From Ignavibacteria bacterium (GTDB taxonomy: Bacteria > Bacteroidota > Ignavibacteria > Tepidaquicellales > OLB5), in contig JAUQWS010000023.1 of assembly GCA_030835025.1 (NCBI GenBank), positions 86,458-150,457 of the forward strand: a stretch of DNA of 64,000 bases. Reading direction: 5' to 3'. Positions within the stretch are counted from its first letter, which is position 1. Each line of letters begins with the position of its first letter. Below are positions 8,133-17,447 of the stretch, piece by piece. A program made the position numbers and the translations under genes. The notes beneath the pieces are model-generated. The model did no database searches and was not told where the DNA came from. It was given only the letters and a program-made list of their open reading frames with translations.

Positions 8133-8222
8133 GAGGAAGATCACAGCTTCCTAACCCTAATAAATTCGTTGTAATGCTCAATAAAATTAAGTATTATAGC
8201 TGACATTTTAACGATTTTTAAC

Positions 8223-9980
8223 ATGTCAAGAATATTTACAATTATACTCTTCTTAGCGGCTTTAAGAGTGTTTTCACAAGAGACACTCCTTCCGCATTAT
8301 ATGACTGAAGAGGAGAAGCAATTCCTGAAGTCATTCAAATACATGCAGCCTGTTAATGTAACTGATGATATCAATCCCCCTCCCGGGCCTGTAAGGACAA
8401 TGGCAGAGTGGGAAGAATTTCAGGCAATACAGATAACGTGGACAGCCCAGCTCCCCATATTGAGGCAGATCGTGGATTACGCTCAGGAAGAATGCCTCGT
8501 CTATATAATATGCTCGGATTCAAACAGCGTGAAATCATACCTGCAGGGCGGAGGTGTTGGGCTGCATAATATAAGGTACCTCATCACGGGGTATAACAGC
8601 ATCTGGTGCAGGGATTACGGCCCGTGGACGATTTACTCTGGCACAGTTGATACAATGAGAATTGTTGACTGGATATATAACCGTCCTTCAAGACCGCTGG
8701 ATAACATATCGCCGGTTTTTGTTGCAAGCTATATGGGAGTTCCAATTCACCAGACAATCTCTGCTCCAAATGACCTTGTTAACACAGGCGGCAACTTTAT
8801 GGTTGACGGACACGGCACTGCTTTTGCATCAAAGCTGATATTGACGGAAAACCAGGCGGGCAATCCGTACGGAGTCTCCCCAAAAACAGAAGTTCAGATA
8901 AACGGCATAATGAATGCTTATATGGGAATCAGCAGGTACATAAAAATGGATATACTGCCTTATGACCAGATACACCATATTGATATGCACATGAAGCTGC
9001 TTGATGAAGAGACTCTGCTAGTTGGGCAATATCCGAACGGAGTAGCAGACGGACCCCAGATAGAGCTTAACCTTCAGTACGTTCTGAATAATTTCCAGAC
9101 ATGTTTCGGCAAACCGTACAAGGTTGTGAGGATACCGATGCCTCCCCATAACGGCAACTATCCTCCTTCGGGTAATTACCGGACATATACTAACTCGGTT
9201 TTTGTTAATAAGACAGTTATTGTCCCGACATACGAATATCAATTTGATACAACAGCTCTCAGGATTTACCGCGAAGCATTGCCGGGTTATAATATTGTTG
9301 GGATAGATTGCAATGCGATCATTCCTTCGCTTGGTGCAATTCACTGCATAACAAAGGAAATAGGCGTAAGCGAGCCTGTATTTATATCACACTCGTCGAT
9401 ACGCAACACATCAAATACAACCCTGCCATACGAAGTTAAGGCGTACATAAAGCACAAAAGCGGAATTGCAAGCGCAAGAATGTTCTGGTCTATTGATACT
9501 TCAGCGGGATTCACGCAGGTAGGCATGACAAGTATTGGTGATACATTCCGCGCAAATATACCCGCGCAATCGCTCGGCACAAGGGTTTATTATTACATTT
9601 CAGCAAGTTCAGTAAGCGGAAAAACTGTAACCAAGCCGCTTCCGGCTCCCCGGGGCAATATTCAGTTCATGGTAACAAATCTTTCCGCTATTACTCAGAC
9701 GGGTAACAGCTTACCGGGCAAATTTGCGCTGTATCAAAATTATCCAAACCCGTTCAACCCCATCACTAAGATAAAATTTGATATACCTTCAGCATCGCAG
9801 GTAACACTTAAGATTTACGATATTGCAGGACGCGAAGTAATGAAAATTACCAATGCAAAGCTTGCTGCCGGAAGTTATTCATACACTTGGGATGCATCAA
9901 AGTTCTCAAGCGGAGTATATTTCTTCAGGCTAAGCACTATAGATCTTTCGGAAATAAAGAAAATGATATTAATAAAATAA
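8223..9980 (+). CDS. Secreted Porphyromonas-type peptidylarginine deiminase with T9SS sorting domain
   Basis: 585 residues. Signal peptide 1-18 (ends VFSQ). Residues ~55-385 form the PPAD/agmatine deiminase fold, converting arginine side chains to citrulline or agmatine to carbamoylputrescine. The catalytic set is visible: Asp131 in WCRDYGPW, His252 and Asp254 in HHIDMH, and nucleophile Cys375 in SLGAIHCITKE; GGNFMVDGHG is also kept. An Ig-like region follows (~395-485). The C-terminus has the type A sorting signal (YQNYPNPFNP, IYDIAGREV, GVYFFRLS). Secretion favours a protein or peptide substrate over cytoplasmic agmatine. A second T9SS gene follows 12 bp downstream. Confidence 0.88.
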   Translation: MSRIFTIILFLAALRVFSQETLLPHYMTEEEKQFLKSFKYMQPVNVTDDINPPPGPVRTMAEWEEFQAIQITWTAQLPILRQIVDYAQEECLVYIICSDSNSVKSYLQGGGVGLHNIRYLITGYNSIWCRDYGPWTIYSGTVDTMRIVDWIYNRPSRPLDNISPVFVASYMGVPIHQTISAPNDLVNTGGNFMVDGHGTAFASKLILTENQAGNPYGVSPKTEVQINGIMNAYMGISRYIKMDILPYDQIHHIDMHMKLLDEETLLVGQYPNGVADGPQIELNLQYVLNNFQTCFGKPYKVVRIPMPPHNGNYPPSGNYRTYTNSVFVNKTVIVPTYEYQFDTTALRIYREALPGYNIVGIDCNAIIPSLGAIHCITKEIGVSEPVFISHSSIRNTSNTTLPYEVKAYIKHKSGIASARMFWSIDTSAGFTQVGMTSIGDTFRANIPAQSLGTRVYYYISASSVSGKTVTKPLPAPRGNIQFMVTNLSAITQTGNSLPGKFALYQNYPNPFNPITKIKFDIPSASQVTLKIYDIAGREVMKITNAKLAAGSYSYTWDASKFSSGVYFFRLSTIDLSEIKKMILIK

Positions 9981-9992
9981 TTTAATTACATA

Positions 9993-12443
9993 TTGAAAAC
10001 ACTTTTTGCCGCATTCATCACATTCATTTTTTTGAGCAACGTGTATTCTCAGACAGATGAGAAAACAAGCATTGCCATTCAGCCGCCGTTCCTTAATATT
10101 TCGCCAAACGGCACAACAAGCACAGACGATATAGTCAACGGTTATGACAACATCTTCCTTGGAACAGATTTTGGTGAACCGTATATCGCATCAAATCCGC
10201 GGGATATACTTAACAACATTTGTGCTTTCAACATCAACAATCTGTACTATACCCTGGACGGTTATAACTGGGTAAAAAACTCACCTGCTTTTCCGGGGTA
10301 CGGAGTTTTGGGTGACCCTGTTATGACATATGACAGCCTTGGCAATGCATTTTACGCCCAGCTTTACCAAAACGGCGCTACATACGGAATTGTGGTAGTA
10401 AAATCCACAACAAAAGGTGCAAGCTGGATAGGTCCATACAATGTATTCAATACCAATGTTGGCTTAGCCGATAAGGAATGGATCACAGCGGACCAGACTG
10501 CAGGGCCATACAGCAACAATCTTTATGTGGGCTGGAGGCAATTCGGTTCATCCGGAATGCGGTTTGTAAGGAGCACAAACAGCGGAGTAAGCTGGTCATC
10601 CCCGCTGACATTTTCCGGCGGACAGGGTGCATATGTAGCTGTTGGACCCAACGGCAGTACACAGGGCGGCAGTGTCTATTTTGCGGCAGTTCTGGGAAAC
10701 TCAATTTATGTTAACCGCTCAACTGATGGCGGCGCGACTTTTTCCATTCAATCGCCTGCAGTCAGCATGACAGGTCCCGGCGTAATATGCGCTAACAGGT
10801 ACACAGTAAAGATCTGTATCAGGAATAACGAGTTCCCAAGAATGGCTGCGGATAACAGCTATACATCTTCCAGGGGAAATGTTTATGTAGTCTATGCTGC
10901 CAACCCGACGGGTGCTGATAATGCAGATATATTTTTGATCCGCTCAACGGATTACGGAACTACATGGAGCTCTCCCTTAAGAGTAAACGACGACGCAACT
11001 ACTGCTGATCAGTGGCTGCCATCAGTTGCAGTAGATAATGTCACGGGAAAAGTATTCGTATGCTGGTATGATTCAAGAATGGATCCTTCGCAGAATATCG
11101 GAACCAGGCTTTATGCATCAGTTTCAACAAATGGCGGCACAAGCTTTACTCCGAATGAAAATGTTTCAGACGTAACTTTCAATCCAAACTCCATGGCAGT
11201 TGGCCAGCCGGGAGGAGAATTTTACATCGGAGATTACATTGGCAACTCTGCAATGCGAAACACCAGCTACAACGTATGGATGGACGGCAGGAACAACTCC
11301 CTGAGGAGCTATGTATCTTACTACCCCGATTATGCGATGGTAGTATCCCCTGCTGTAAGCAATATTAACAACGGGGACAGCACAACATTAACCGTAGGTG
11401 TTCCGACAAAAAAAGGGCCTTTTGCCGAGAACATCAAGTTCACTGCAACCCTGGATTCACTCCCTCAATCAGGCACTTTGCAGATAACATTTGTAAACGG
11501 GCGCGATTCAACAACGGTTTTCCCGGATTCAGTAAGGATCAAGGTCAAAGCCATCGGCAGCGTAACACCAAGAAGATACAGGCTGACCGTGAAAGGCAGA
11601 AGCTCGCTTTACGGAACAAATGTTCACCTAAGAACAGTGGACCTGCTTGTAAATTCTTCATACCTGACTATCGGGACGAACAGGAACGGCATTTGCGAAT
11701 ATAAAGTGAACGGAGTTACATATAATTCGCTTCAAAATCTTCCGTTTGCAAACGGTTCAACTGTTACGGTGCAGGCTGTCTCACCTAGAACCGTGGGCTT
11801 TACCAGATACGTTTTTGTTAACTGGTCAGATGGCGGAGATACAACTCATAACATTACGATCAATTCAAACATAACACTTACCGCAAACTTCAAGGTCCAG
11901 TACAGACTTGCGCTGACTTCCTCAGTGGGTAACACTTTCGGTGACGGATTTGTTGATTCAGGCAGCACAGTGCAGTTCGGCGTACTTTCAAGGAATATAA
12001 CATTCAACGGAACGCCGTATACATTCCGCGGATGGACAGGAACGGGCAGCGGCTCGTACACCAGCCCTGACAGCACAGGTATTGATTCTGCAGTAACGGT
12101 AACAGTGAACAACGTTATCTCAGAGATAGCACGCTGGACATCGGTTATCGGAATACAAAGCATCAGCTCTGAGCTGCCAAGGGAATACAAGCTGTACCAG
12201 AACTTCCCGAATCCGTTCAACCCGAAGACACTCATCAATTTTGATATTATTAAGAACGGGAATGTGAAGATAATCGTCTATGACCTATTAGGCAGAGAAA
12301 CTGCAACGCTTGTGAACCAGGAAATGGTACCAGGTAAATACAGCGTTGATTTCAATGCAGCAAATTACGCCAGCGGGCTTTATTTCTTCAAGATTATTAC
12401 TAATGATTTTGTTGATGTTAAGAAGATGCTGATAGTGAAGTAA
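9993..12443 (+). CDS. Secreted sialidase-like BNR-repeat protein with T9SS sorting domain
   Basis: 816 residues from a TTG start; signal peptide 1-19 (SNVYSQ). Residues ~40-450 resemble a six-bladed sialidase/neuraminidase-type propeller with Asp-box motifs such as STNSGVSW, STDGGATF, STDYGTTW and STNGGTSF. A beta-sandwich region follows, then two bacterial surface-repeat units (one reads FVNWSDGGDTTHNITINSNI). The end is a T9SS type A signal (YQNFPNPFNP, VYDLLGRET, GLYFFKI). I cannot confirm sialidase catalytic residues, so it may be a binding protein. It follows the deiminase gene by 12 bp and is probably co-transcribed. A strong hairpin terminator lies after it. Confidence 0.8.
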   Translation: MKTLFAAFITFIFLSNVYSQTDEKTSIAIQPPFLNISPNGTTSTDDIVNGYDNIFLGTDFGEPYIASNPRDILNNICAFNINNLYYTLDGYNWVKNSPAFPGYGVLGDPVMTYDSLGNAFYAQLYQNGATYGIVVVKSTTKGASWIGPYNVFNTNVGLADKEWITADQTAGPYSNNLYVGWRQFGSSGMRFVRSTNSGVSWSSPLTFSGGQGAYVAVGPNGSTQGGSVYFAAVLGNSIYVNRSTDGGATFSIQSPAVSMTGPGVICANRYTVKICIRNNEFPRMAADNSYTSSRGNVYVVYAANPTGADNADIFLIRSTDYGTTWSSPLRVNDDATTADQWLPSVAVDNVTGKVFVCWYDSRMDPSQNIGTRLYASVSTNGGTSFTPNENVSDVTFNPNSMAVGQPGGEFYIGDYIGNSAMRNTSYNVWMDGRNNSLRSYVSYYPDYAMVVSPAVSNINNGDSTTLTVGVPTKKGPFAENIKFTATLDSLPQSGTLQITFVNGRDSTTVFPDSVRIKVKAIGSVTPRRYRLTVKGRSSLYGTNVHLRTVDLLVNSSYLTIGTNRNGICEYKVNGVTYNSLQNLPFANGSTVTVQAVSPRTVGFTRYVFVNWSDGGDTTHNITINSNITLTANFKVQYRLALTSSVGNTFGDGFVDSGSTVQFGVLSRNITFNGTPYTFRGWTGTGSGSYTSPDSTGIDSAVTVTVNNVISEIARWTSVIGIQSISSELPREYKLYQNFPNPFNPKTLINFDIIKNGNVKIIVYDLLGRETATLVNQEMVPGKYSVDFNAANYASGLYFFKIITNDFVDVKKMLIVK

Positions 12444-12465
12444 ATATTTATTCACAAAATTATCC

Positions 12466-12496
12466 AAAAGGCAGGAGTTTTGACCTGCCTTTTTTA
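12466..12496 (+). terminator. Rho-independent terminator
   Basis: AAAAGGCAGG, an 8-base loop and CCTGCCTTTT followed by more T, 23 bp after the stop of the BNR protein. It ends the two-gene secreted-protein unit. Confidence 0.85.
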
Positions 12497-12572
12497 TTTA
12501 CACTTCTTTTTTAAATTTGACAATTTATTTTTGAAGATTCTTTTTCAAAAAATAATCCAAAATAAGTAATTT

Positions 12573-12938
12573 ATGCAGAATACAAAGAGCTGGATCGAAA
12601 AGATCGGCAAAACGATCGATGCAAAGGATTCAAGAGGTTTTTCGAAGTTCATTACAGAAAAAGGTTCATTCCGTTTTGGAAATCAGCCTGAGGTAACAGG
12701 AAGAAAAGCAATAGAAGAATATGTTTCGGCATTCTTTGGAATGATCGGCTCAAGCGTTCACGAAATTGTGAATCACTGGGATAATAAAGACCATATCGTA
12801 TGGGAAGGCAAGGTAACTTATACAAGACTTGACGGCAGAACCGTTCCGGTAAATTTTACGAATATCTTTTATATGAAAGGTGATTTGATAGAGAAGTATA
12901 ATATTTATATTGATAATACTCCCCTGTTTGCAGAGTAG
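12573..12938 (+). CDS. NTF2/SnoaL-like small protein
   Basis: 121 residues with the cone-shaped NTF2-like pattern: an N-terminal helix pair (WIEKIGKTIDAKDSRGFSKF), ITEKGSFRFGNQPEVTGRKAI, then a four-stranded sheet with HEIVNHWDNKDHIVWEGKV and a final YIDNTPLF. Proteins of this type bind or convert small hydrophobic molecules, but nothing here identifies a ligand. A possible TATTTTTG promoter box lies at 12526-12533. It stands alone between two hairpin terminators. Confidence 0.75.
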   Translation: MQNTKSWIEKIGKTIDAKDSRGFSKFITEKGSFRFGNQPEVTGRKAIEEYVSAFFGMIGSSVHEIVNHWDNKDHIVWEGKVTYTRLDGRTVPVNFTNIFYMKGDLIEKYNIYIDNTPLFAE

Positions 12939-12951
12939 AATGTAATACCAA

Positions 12952-12986
12952 AACCTGCCGCGTTTTTCAGAACCCGGCAGGTTTGT
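12952..12986. terminator. Bidirectional terminator between convergent genes
   Basis: AACCTGCCG and CGGCAGGTT arms around a 14-base T-rich loop, located between the convergent NTF2-like and VOC genes. The T-runs are weak, so efficiency is uncertain. Confidence 0.6.
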
Positions 12987-13000
12987 TGTTACAAGACTTA

Positions 13001-13375
13001 CTACCCTCTTGGCGGTGTGTGCAAAGCAACTTTATTCCCTTCGGTATCAAGGAAAATTGCAAAATCTCCAATCTCCGGGGTTATGGGAGTGCGGGGAACA
13101 ATGACCTTGCCTCCGCTTTTGGGAATTCTCTGCAAAACTGCATCAATAATTCCGTCAGCATTAAGGTAAACCATTGAGCCTTTATCACTGGGAATATACC
13201 CTTCACCGTGCACAATGGCGCCGCTTACACCCTGCTGGTCGCCGGGGAAAAATCCCATGCGGTAAGGACCCATCATCTGGTCATCCATTTTAACTTCAAA
13301 AATAGATTCATAAAACTTCTTAGCCCTGTCGAAATCAACAACAGGCAGCTCGAACCAATTTATCACGTTTCGCAT
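13001..13375 (-). CDS. VOC-family protein
   Basis: 124 residues of the glyoxalase/bleomycin-resistance superfamily: MRNVINWFELPVVDFDRAKKFYESIF is the classic first beta-alpha unit, and EIGDFAIFLDTEGNKVALH the last strand pair. It resembles the small single-domain proteins annotated as lyases or PhnB-like. The first metal-ligand position is not His here (WFEL), so metal dependence is unclear. The start is an ATG 63 bp from the AraC-type regulator gene, which is transcribed in the same direction just upstream; the two may share a transcript, with the regulator sensing the same compound (inference). Confidence 0.8.
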   Translation of the reverse strand: MRNVINWFELPVVDFDRAKKFYESIFEVKMDDQMMGPYRMGFFPGDQQGVSGAIVHGEGYIPSDKGSMVYLNADGIIDAVLQRIPKSGGKVIVPRTPITPEIGDFAIFLDTEGNKVALHTPPRG

Positions 13376-13438
13376 AATTAAAGCCTTTCTTTGTTTTGAT
13401 TAATTACTGAATACAAAAATAAGGGCTCCTGTGCTGCT

Positions 13439-14386
13439 TCACTTCTTAATACTTGCTAATTTCATAGCAAATGAATTATAGGAGCCGCGCATAGTTTCGG
13501 GAGACATGCCGTACTTCTGCTTGAAAAGCCAGCTGAAAGAGCTTGGGCTGCTGAACCCCACTTCGAAACAGACTTCTGTGATCGGCATACCGGTGCGCAG
13601 TATCAGGCTGAATGCCTTATCAACTCTGCGTTTGGTGATATACTGGTAGGGAGTTTCGCCGAATACTTTTTTGAAAAGCCTTAAGAAGTGAAAGTTTGAC
13701 ATACACGCTGCCTTTGCCGCATCTTCTATTTTTATATTGCCCGAAAAATTATCATCAAGAAATTCCCTGGCATTATTAAGCCGGCGGAAAACTTCTACAC
13801 GGGTAGAGCTTTTTACTGCCGGAATTTTTTTGATATCATCGCCGGTTTTCCTGTGCACTTCAAGGAGCTTTTTCAGGAACATGAACAGCTCTTCCTCAAG
13901 CCACTCGTCGTCATCATAGCCCACCCTTGAAGCAAGGTGAAACTTATGCACGAACTGCAGCAGACGTGAGTTCTGGGGATACAGCATTTCGATGAAATTA
14001 ACCGGCTGGTCAAGCGGCAGCGTTTCATTTTCCAGTATCATGTCTTCGCTGGTAATAAGGCTAAGAAGAGTTTCCTCTGCAAATTTGGGACGAAAGAATA
14101 CAGAAATGGTTTCGGACTCTTCTTCAGTCTGGATGCGTGCCGAGTATTTCTGCCCGTTATTGAATATCAGGTATGAGTCGGGTGTAACCCTGTAGCTTTT
14201 TTGTTTTGTTGCAAAATACTCCTCACCCTTTATTGTGAACTTTACTGTAAGCGGACCAGTGTGCAGCGGATAATATGCGCTTTTTGTTTTGTTGTGGATG
14301 ATCATATTCGGCCATTTCCACTCCGGGCAGGGGGAATTGATATCAAATCCGGATTTTGTATAATCGGGGTATCCCTGAAGTATCAT
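13439..14386 (-). CDS. AraC-family transcriptional regulator
   Basis: 315 residues from the ATG at 14386; an in-frame TTG at 14413 would add nine residues. The N-terminal ~150 residues form a cupin-like sensing region (YLIFNNGQKYSARI is the barrel part). The last ~100 residues carry two helix-turn-helix motifs: IEDAAKAACMSNFHFLRLFKKVFG and the signature ITEVCFEVGFSSPSSFSWLFKQKYGMSP. It should act as a cytoplasmic activator or repressor. The likely target is its own unit with the VOC gene downstream; the ligand is not identifiable. Confidence 0.9.
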   Translation of the reverse strand: MILQGYPDYTKSGFDINSPCPEWKWPNMIIHNKTKSAYYPLHTGPLTVKFTIKGEEYFATKQKSYRVTPDSYLIFNNGQKYSARIQTEEESETISVFFRPKFAEETLLSLITSEDMILENETLPLDQPVNFIEMLYPQNSRLLQFVHKFHLASRVGYDDDEWLEEELFMFLKKLLEVHRKTGDDIKKIPAVKSSTRVEVFRRLNNAREFLDDNFSGNIKIEDAAKAACMSNFHFLRLFKKVFGETPYQYITKRRVDKAFSLILRTGMPITEVCFEVGFSSPSSFSWLFKQKYGMSPETMRGSYNSFAMKLASIKK

Positions 14387-14763
14387 ATTTTTGTGGTTAT
14401 TGAGGGCCCGCAATTTTATGGATAATTATACAGATTTACAATTGAAAAACAAGACACGCTTGCACAGGCTTAAGCGGTATTACGTGTTACAATTCCCACA
14501 TGTTAAGCTCAATGAGAAATGAAATACGAATCAGATTTCTAGCCGATATACGGTAATCAGTAGTTGCGGTGTCCAGTGTTGATAAGATATTGAAAAATTG
14601 AACACTCTTCTTACACGTCATACCGTATTCACCCGGTCATAACCTATTAGGGCTAAAAAAAAATTCGGCGCATTTCTAAAAGGCAGAAATACAAACTCTT
14701 AAAATATGATAATGATCCGCAGAAATACCCCGTAATAGTTAGAACAAAATCTTAACCAAAAAT
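14387..14763. other. ~375-bp divergent spacer
   Basis: It lies between the leftward AraC gene and the rightward 157-residue protein. I see no gene, no long hairpin and no convincing operator. A run of nine A's is at 14656-14664. The sequence must hold the promoters for both genes. Confidence 0.5.
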
Positions 14764-14771
14764 TATATTTG
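14764..14771 (+). promoter_or_regulatory. Possible -7 box TATATTTG
   Basis: It matches the Bacteroidota TAnnTTTG box and ends only six bases before the ATG at 14778, so a transcript starting here would be almost leaderless. No good -33 TTG is at the usual distance, hence low confidence. Confidence 0.3.
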
Positions 14772-14777
14772 TAGGAA

Positions 14778-15251
14778 ATGCTACCTCAAGTCCAGAAAAA
14801 TATTTTCATCTACAAGTTTTTAAGCGGACTCTCACCGGTCGGATTCAGCAACTACACTATATATTATGCATCGTTTTCACCAAAGGATAAGAGAAGTCAT
14901 TTCGGGCTTATGGAAAATGGAGAAATGCTTGAAAAACTTGAAGGTAAGATCGTTGTAAAATCATGGAAAGAGCTTCCTTCTAAGTTCCCAACGTGCATAC
15001 TTGGTGATTACTGCCTCTTGCCGGATTCTTTCAGCGGAATAATAATGATGGATGGCACCGGCTCGCCGGACCGTCCGGAGAAGATCTTTCCCAGAGTACT
15101 TGCCTCATTTAAGAACAGGTCAACACTGCTTCTGAACCAGTTTCACGGAACTCACGGAAGGGTTTTCTGGGAAAATTCATATGAATCGATCAAGATCGAC
15201 AGCTTTGAAGCTTACAGCAGGACCCTTGATCTCTTGAGGAAAACCGGATAA
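14778..15251 (+). CDS. Uncharacterised 157-residue protein
   Basis: I do not recognise this family. It has no signal peptide or membrane segment and looks like a soluble alpha/beta protein. Two regions may be informative: GIIMMDGTGSPDRPEKIFPRVLASF and LLNQFHGTHGRVFWENS. The N-terminus (VQKNIFIYKFLSGLSP) is basic and hydrophobic. Codon use is like the neighbours and a strong terminator follows, so the gene is likely real and monocistronic. It is convergent with the histidine kinase gene. Confidence 0.6.
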   Translation: MLPQVQKNIFIYKFLSGLSPVGFSNYTIYYASFSPKDKRSHFGLMENGEMLEKLEGKIVVKSWKELPSKFPTCILGDYCLLPDSFSGIIMMDGTGSPDRPEKIFPRVLASFKNRSTLLLNQFHGTHGRVFWENSYESIKIDSFEAYSRTLDLLRKTG

Positions 15252-15300
15252 TGATTTTCGGGAGGAAAACTTCCGGATAGAAAAGAACAACCAAAAACTA

Positions 15301-15331
15301 AAAAGCGCCTGATGAAGCGGGCGCTTTTTTT
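15301..15331. terminator. Rho-independent terminator
   Basis: AAAAGCGCC, a ten-base loop and GGCGCTTTTTTT, lying between two convergent genes. The T-run on the + strand fits the 157-residue protein gene; the A-run on the left arm could also serve the opposite direction. Confidence 0.85.
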
Positions 15332-15349
15332 ATGGAATGTCTCGAAAAG

Positions 15350-16645
15350 CTAGATTGACTTCCTGAGCTTAAGTATGACTTTGGTCCCGCTGCCGGGAGA
15401 ACTTTCTATCAGTATTTCGCCTTTGTGGGCATCAATGATTTTTTTGCATATGGAGAGTCCAAGCCCGAAGCCGCCTGTTCTGCGGGAGCGCGATCTGTCA
15501 GCGCGGTAGAAAGGTTCAAAAATATTTTTTATGTCCTCAGCGGGTATTCCAACTCCGCTATCCTTAAATTCTACATTCGCCGTGTTTCCGTTATCAACTG
15601 CCGTAATAACGACTTCACCTTCGGAATATTTGAGAGCGTTATCGATTAGATTTCGGAACACCACCTGCATTTTATCCATATCAGCGTGGATTAATAATTC
15701 AGCATCAGGCTTATTGTATTTGATACGAGCCGGCATGTCATATTCCTCGATGGTTTCCTGTATGAGCTCGCCAAGATCTGCCTTTTCGGGCTTTATATTA
15801 TTGAAATCCGAATCAGCCCTGTAGTTTTCCAGTAGCCCTGTAACCATTCTTTCCATTTCAAGGACATCTTCTTCGATCTTTTCTTTGGATGAGCCAACCT
15901 CAAGCCCGAGCTTTATCCTTGTGAGCGGAGAGCGCAGCTCATGCGAAACATCGATCAGAAGCTGTTCTTTTGATTTGACTGAGCTGCTGATCTTTGAAGT
16001 CATGTCGTTAATGGATCCTGCAAGTTCGCCAAGCTCATCACTGGTCCTTACCGGAACTTTCACGTTATAATTTCCGTCTCCAATTTGGGAAACAGCCAGT
16101 GAAAGGTCTTTAAGCGGCCTGAAAATTTTGCGAAGCAGAAAATATAAAAGTACTATTACAATTGAAATGAATGCGATAAGCAGAAAGATAGCTCTTTCCG
16201 GCTTGAATATTCCGCCCGGCTCGAACGGCTTGATGATAAACACACCCTGCGGATAGCGCATAATGGAATACGGCTTCCCCCGGTATTGCGCAATGAAAGA
16301 TTCATCCTTTTGGAAACGCTCGTTAGTAGCCGGGTCTGAAAGCAATTCACCGAGGTGCGGCACTTCTTCGGAAGTTGTCCAGTTCATCCTGTATGATTCA
16401 AATCTCATATCAATATCAATATCATCACATATCTGCTTTGCTTTAAGTGTATCAGGCGGCAGGCCGATATCATACACGATGCTTTTTTCCATCTTCCTCA
16501 TAAAATCCCTCAGGTATTTGCGCGGTTTGTCATCAGTGGTAAGCCTGAAAACAATGATGACGCATATGTTTAAAAGCATGCCGAACACAAGAACGGTAAG
16601 TACGAGTTTGAGGAAAATATTAAGTTTGGGGAGCCTTAGTTTCAA
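15350..16645 (-). CDS. Sensor histidine kinase, CpxA-like
   Basis: 431 residues. Membrane segment ~11-33, a ~115-residue extracytoplasmic sensor, a second membrane segment ~151-171, a HAMP linker ~172-224, then the kinase. The phospho-acceptor is His235 in IDVSHELRSPLTRIK. ATP-binding boxes are RNLIDNALKYS (N), DSGVGIP (G1) and GFGLGLS (G2). Its start overlaps the response-regulator stop by four bases, so the pair is translationally coupled. With a CpxP/Spy-like gene upstream, the order matches an envelope-stress system. The sensor sequence itself does not prove orthology to CpxA. Confidence 0.9.
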   Translation of the reverse strand: MKLRLPKLNIFLKLVLTVLVFGMLLNICVIIVFRLTTDDKPRKYLRDFMRKMEKSIVYDIGLPPDTLKAKQICDDIDIDMRFESYRMNWTTSEEVPHLGELLSDPATNERFQKDESFIAQYRGKPYSIMRYPQGVFIIKPFEPGGIFKPERAIFLLIAFISIVIVLLYFLLRKIFRPLKDLSLAVSQIGDGNYNVKVPVRTSDELGELAGSINDMTSKISSSVKSKEQLLIDVSHELRSPLTRIKLGLEVGSSKEKIEEDVLEMERMVTGLLENYRADSDFNNIKPEKADLGELIQETIEEYDMPARIKYNKPDAELLIHADMDKMQVVFRNLIDNALKYSEGEVVITAVDNGNTANVEFKDSGVGIPAEDIKNIFEPFYRADRSRSRRTGGFGLGLSICKKIIDAHKGEILIESSPGSGTKVILKLRKSI

Positions 16646-17340
16646 TCTTTATCACCTTCAATATAAAACATATATCCAATGCTGTGAACAGTCTTTATCA
16701 CCTGGTCTTTTTTATTGCCAAGGGATTTAAATTTATTCCTCAGGCGCGAGACCATTACATCAACAGAGCGGTCGAAGCTCATCCATGATATTCCGCGTGT
16801 ATTCTGCATTATTTCATCGCGTGAAAGAACTTTGCCGTTGTGCTTGACAAAAAGCAGCAAAAGCTCATACTCGGTTGAAGTAAGCTCCATATCTTTATTA
16901 TTGAATGTTGCTGATCTTTTATTGGGGTCAACAACCAGTGACTTGAGCTTAATTGCTTCGTTCTTTTTCAGCTTCATTTCGCTTCTTCTAAGCACTGACT
17001 GGACCCTTGCAAGAAGCTCCCTCGGCTCAAACGGCTTAGGCAGGTAATCATCGGCGCCAAGCTCCAGCCCGACAACTTTATCAGTCACCTCTCCCCTTGC
17101 TGTCAGCATTACAACCGGAGTCTCATAATCCTTGCGGATGAGCTTCACAGTTTCAAACCCGTCCATTTCGGGAAGCATTACATCAAGTATTATGAGGTCG
17201 TAATGATTTGTCTTTAGTTTAACCAGCCCGTCGTTTGGGTTTTCAACTGCAGTAGTTTTGAAGTTATTCTTACCGAGATATTCTTCAAGCAGGCTGTTTA
17301 ACTTACTATCGTCATCTATTATTAGTATTGATTTAGACAT
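16642..17340 (-). CDS. OmpR/PhoB-type response regulator, CpxR-like
   Basis: 232 residues. Receiver domain 1-~120 with acidic pocket IIDDDS, phosphorylated Asp53 (LIILDVMLPEMDG), the switch Thr in VVMLTARG and Lys in YLPKPFEPRELLARV. A winged-helix DNA-binding domain fills ~135-228 (ELTSTEYELLLLFVKHNGKVLSRDEI and the recognition helix RSVDVMVSRLRNKF). It should be phosphorylated by the coupled kinase and likely controls the CpxP/Spy-like gene 107 bp upstream as well as its own operon (inference from layout). Confidence 0.92.
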   Translation of the reverse strand: MSKSILIIDDDSKLNSLLEEYLGKNNFKTTAVENPNDGLVKLKTNHYDLIILDVMLPEMDGFETVKLIRKDYETPVVMLTARGEVTDKVVGLELGADDYLPKPFEPRELLARVQSVLRRSEMKLKKNEAIKLKSLVVDPNKRSATFNNKDMELTSTEYELLLLFVKHNGKVLSRDEIMQNTRGISWMSFDRSVDVMVSRLRNKFKSLGNKKDQVIKTVHSIGYMFYIEGDKD

Positions 17341-17447
17341 CTATCCCTTGCATTTCAGTTATATAAGCAGGGGGCACTTAGACCCCCGCTTAAGTTAAGA
17401 ATCAAAATTAATGAACTTTATTATGACATTATATTCATTTGTGAAGC

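Larger units (their letters stand above)
7763..8222. other. 460-bp spacer with two palindromic repeats
   Basis: It contains a perfect hairpin ATTCCGCAA-CAA-TTGCGGAAT (7906-7926) and the second GTTG(TT/CA)GGTG hairpin (8109-8132). A 43-codon frame at 8043-8174 runs through that hairpin but has no recognisable features, so I do not call it a gene. Confidence 0.55.

Noticed and set aside
8043..8174. 43-codon frame with ATG
   Set aside because: It crosses a hairpin repeat and has neither a ribosome site nor a recognisable feature, so I left it as a note.
9993..12443. Calling this gene a true sialidase
   Set aside because: Asp-boxes are present, but I could not locate the arginine triad and catalytic tyrosine with confidence, so only 'sialidase-like' is justified.
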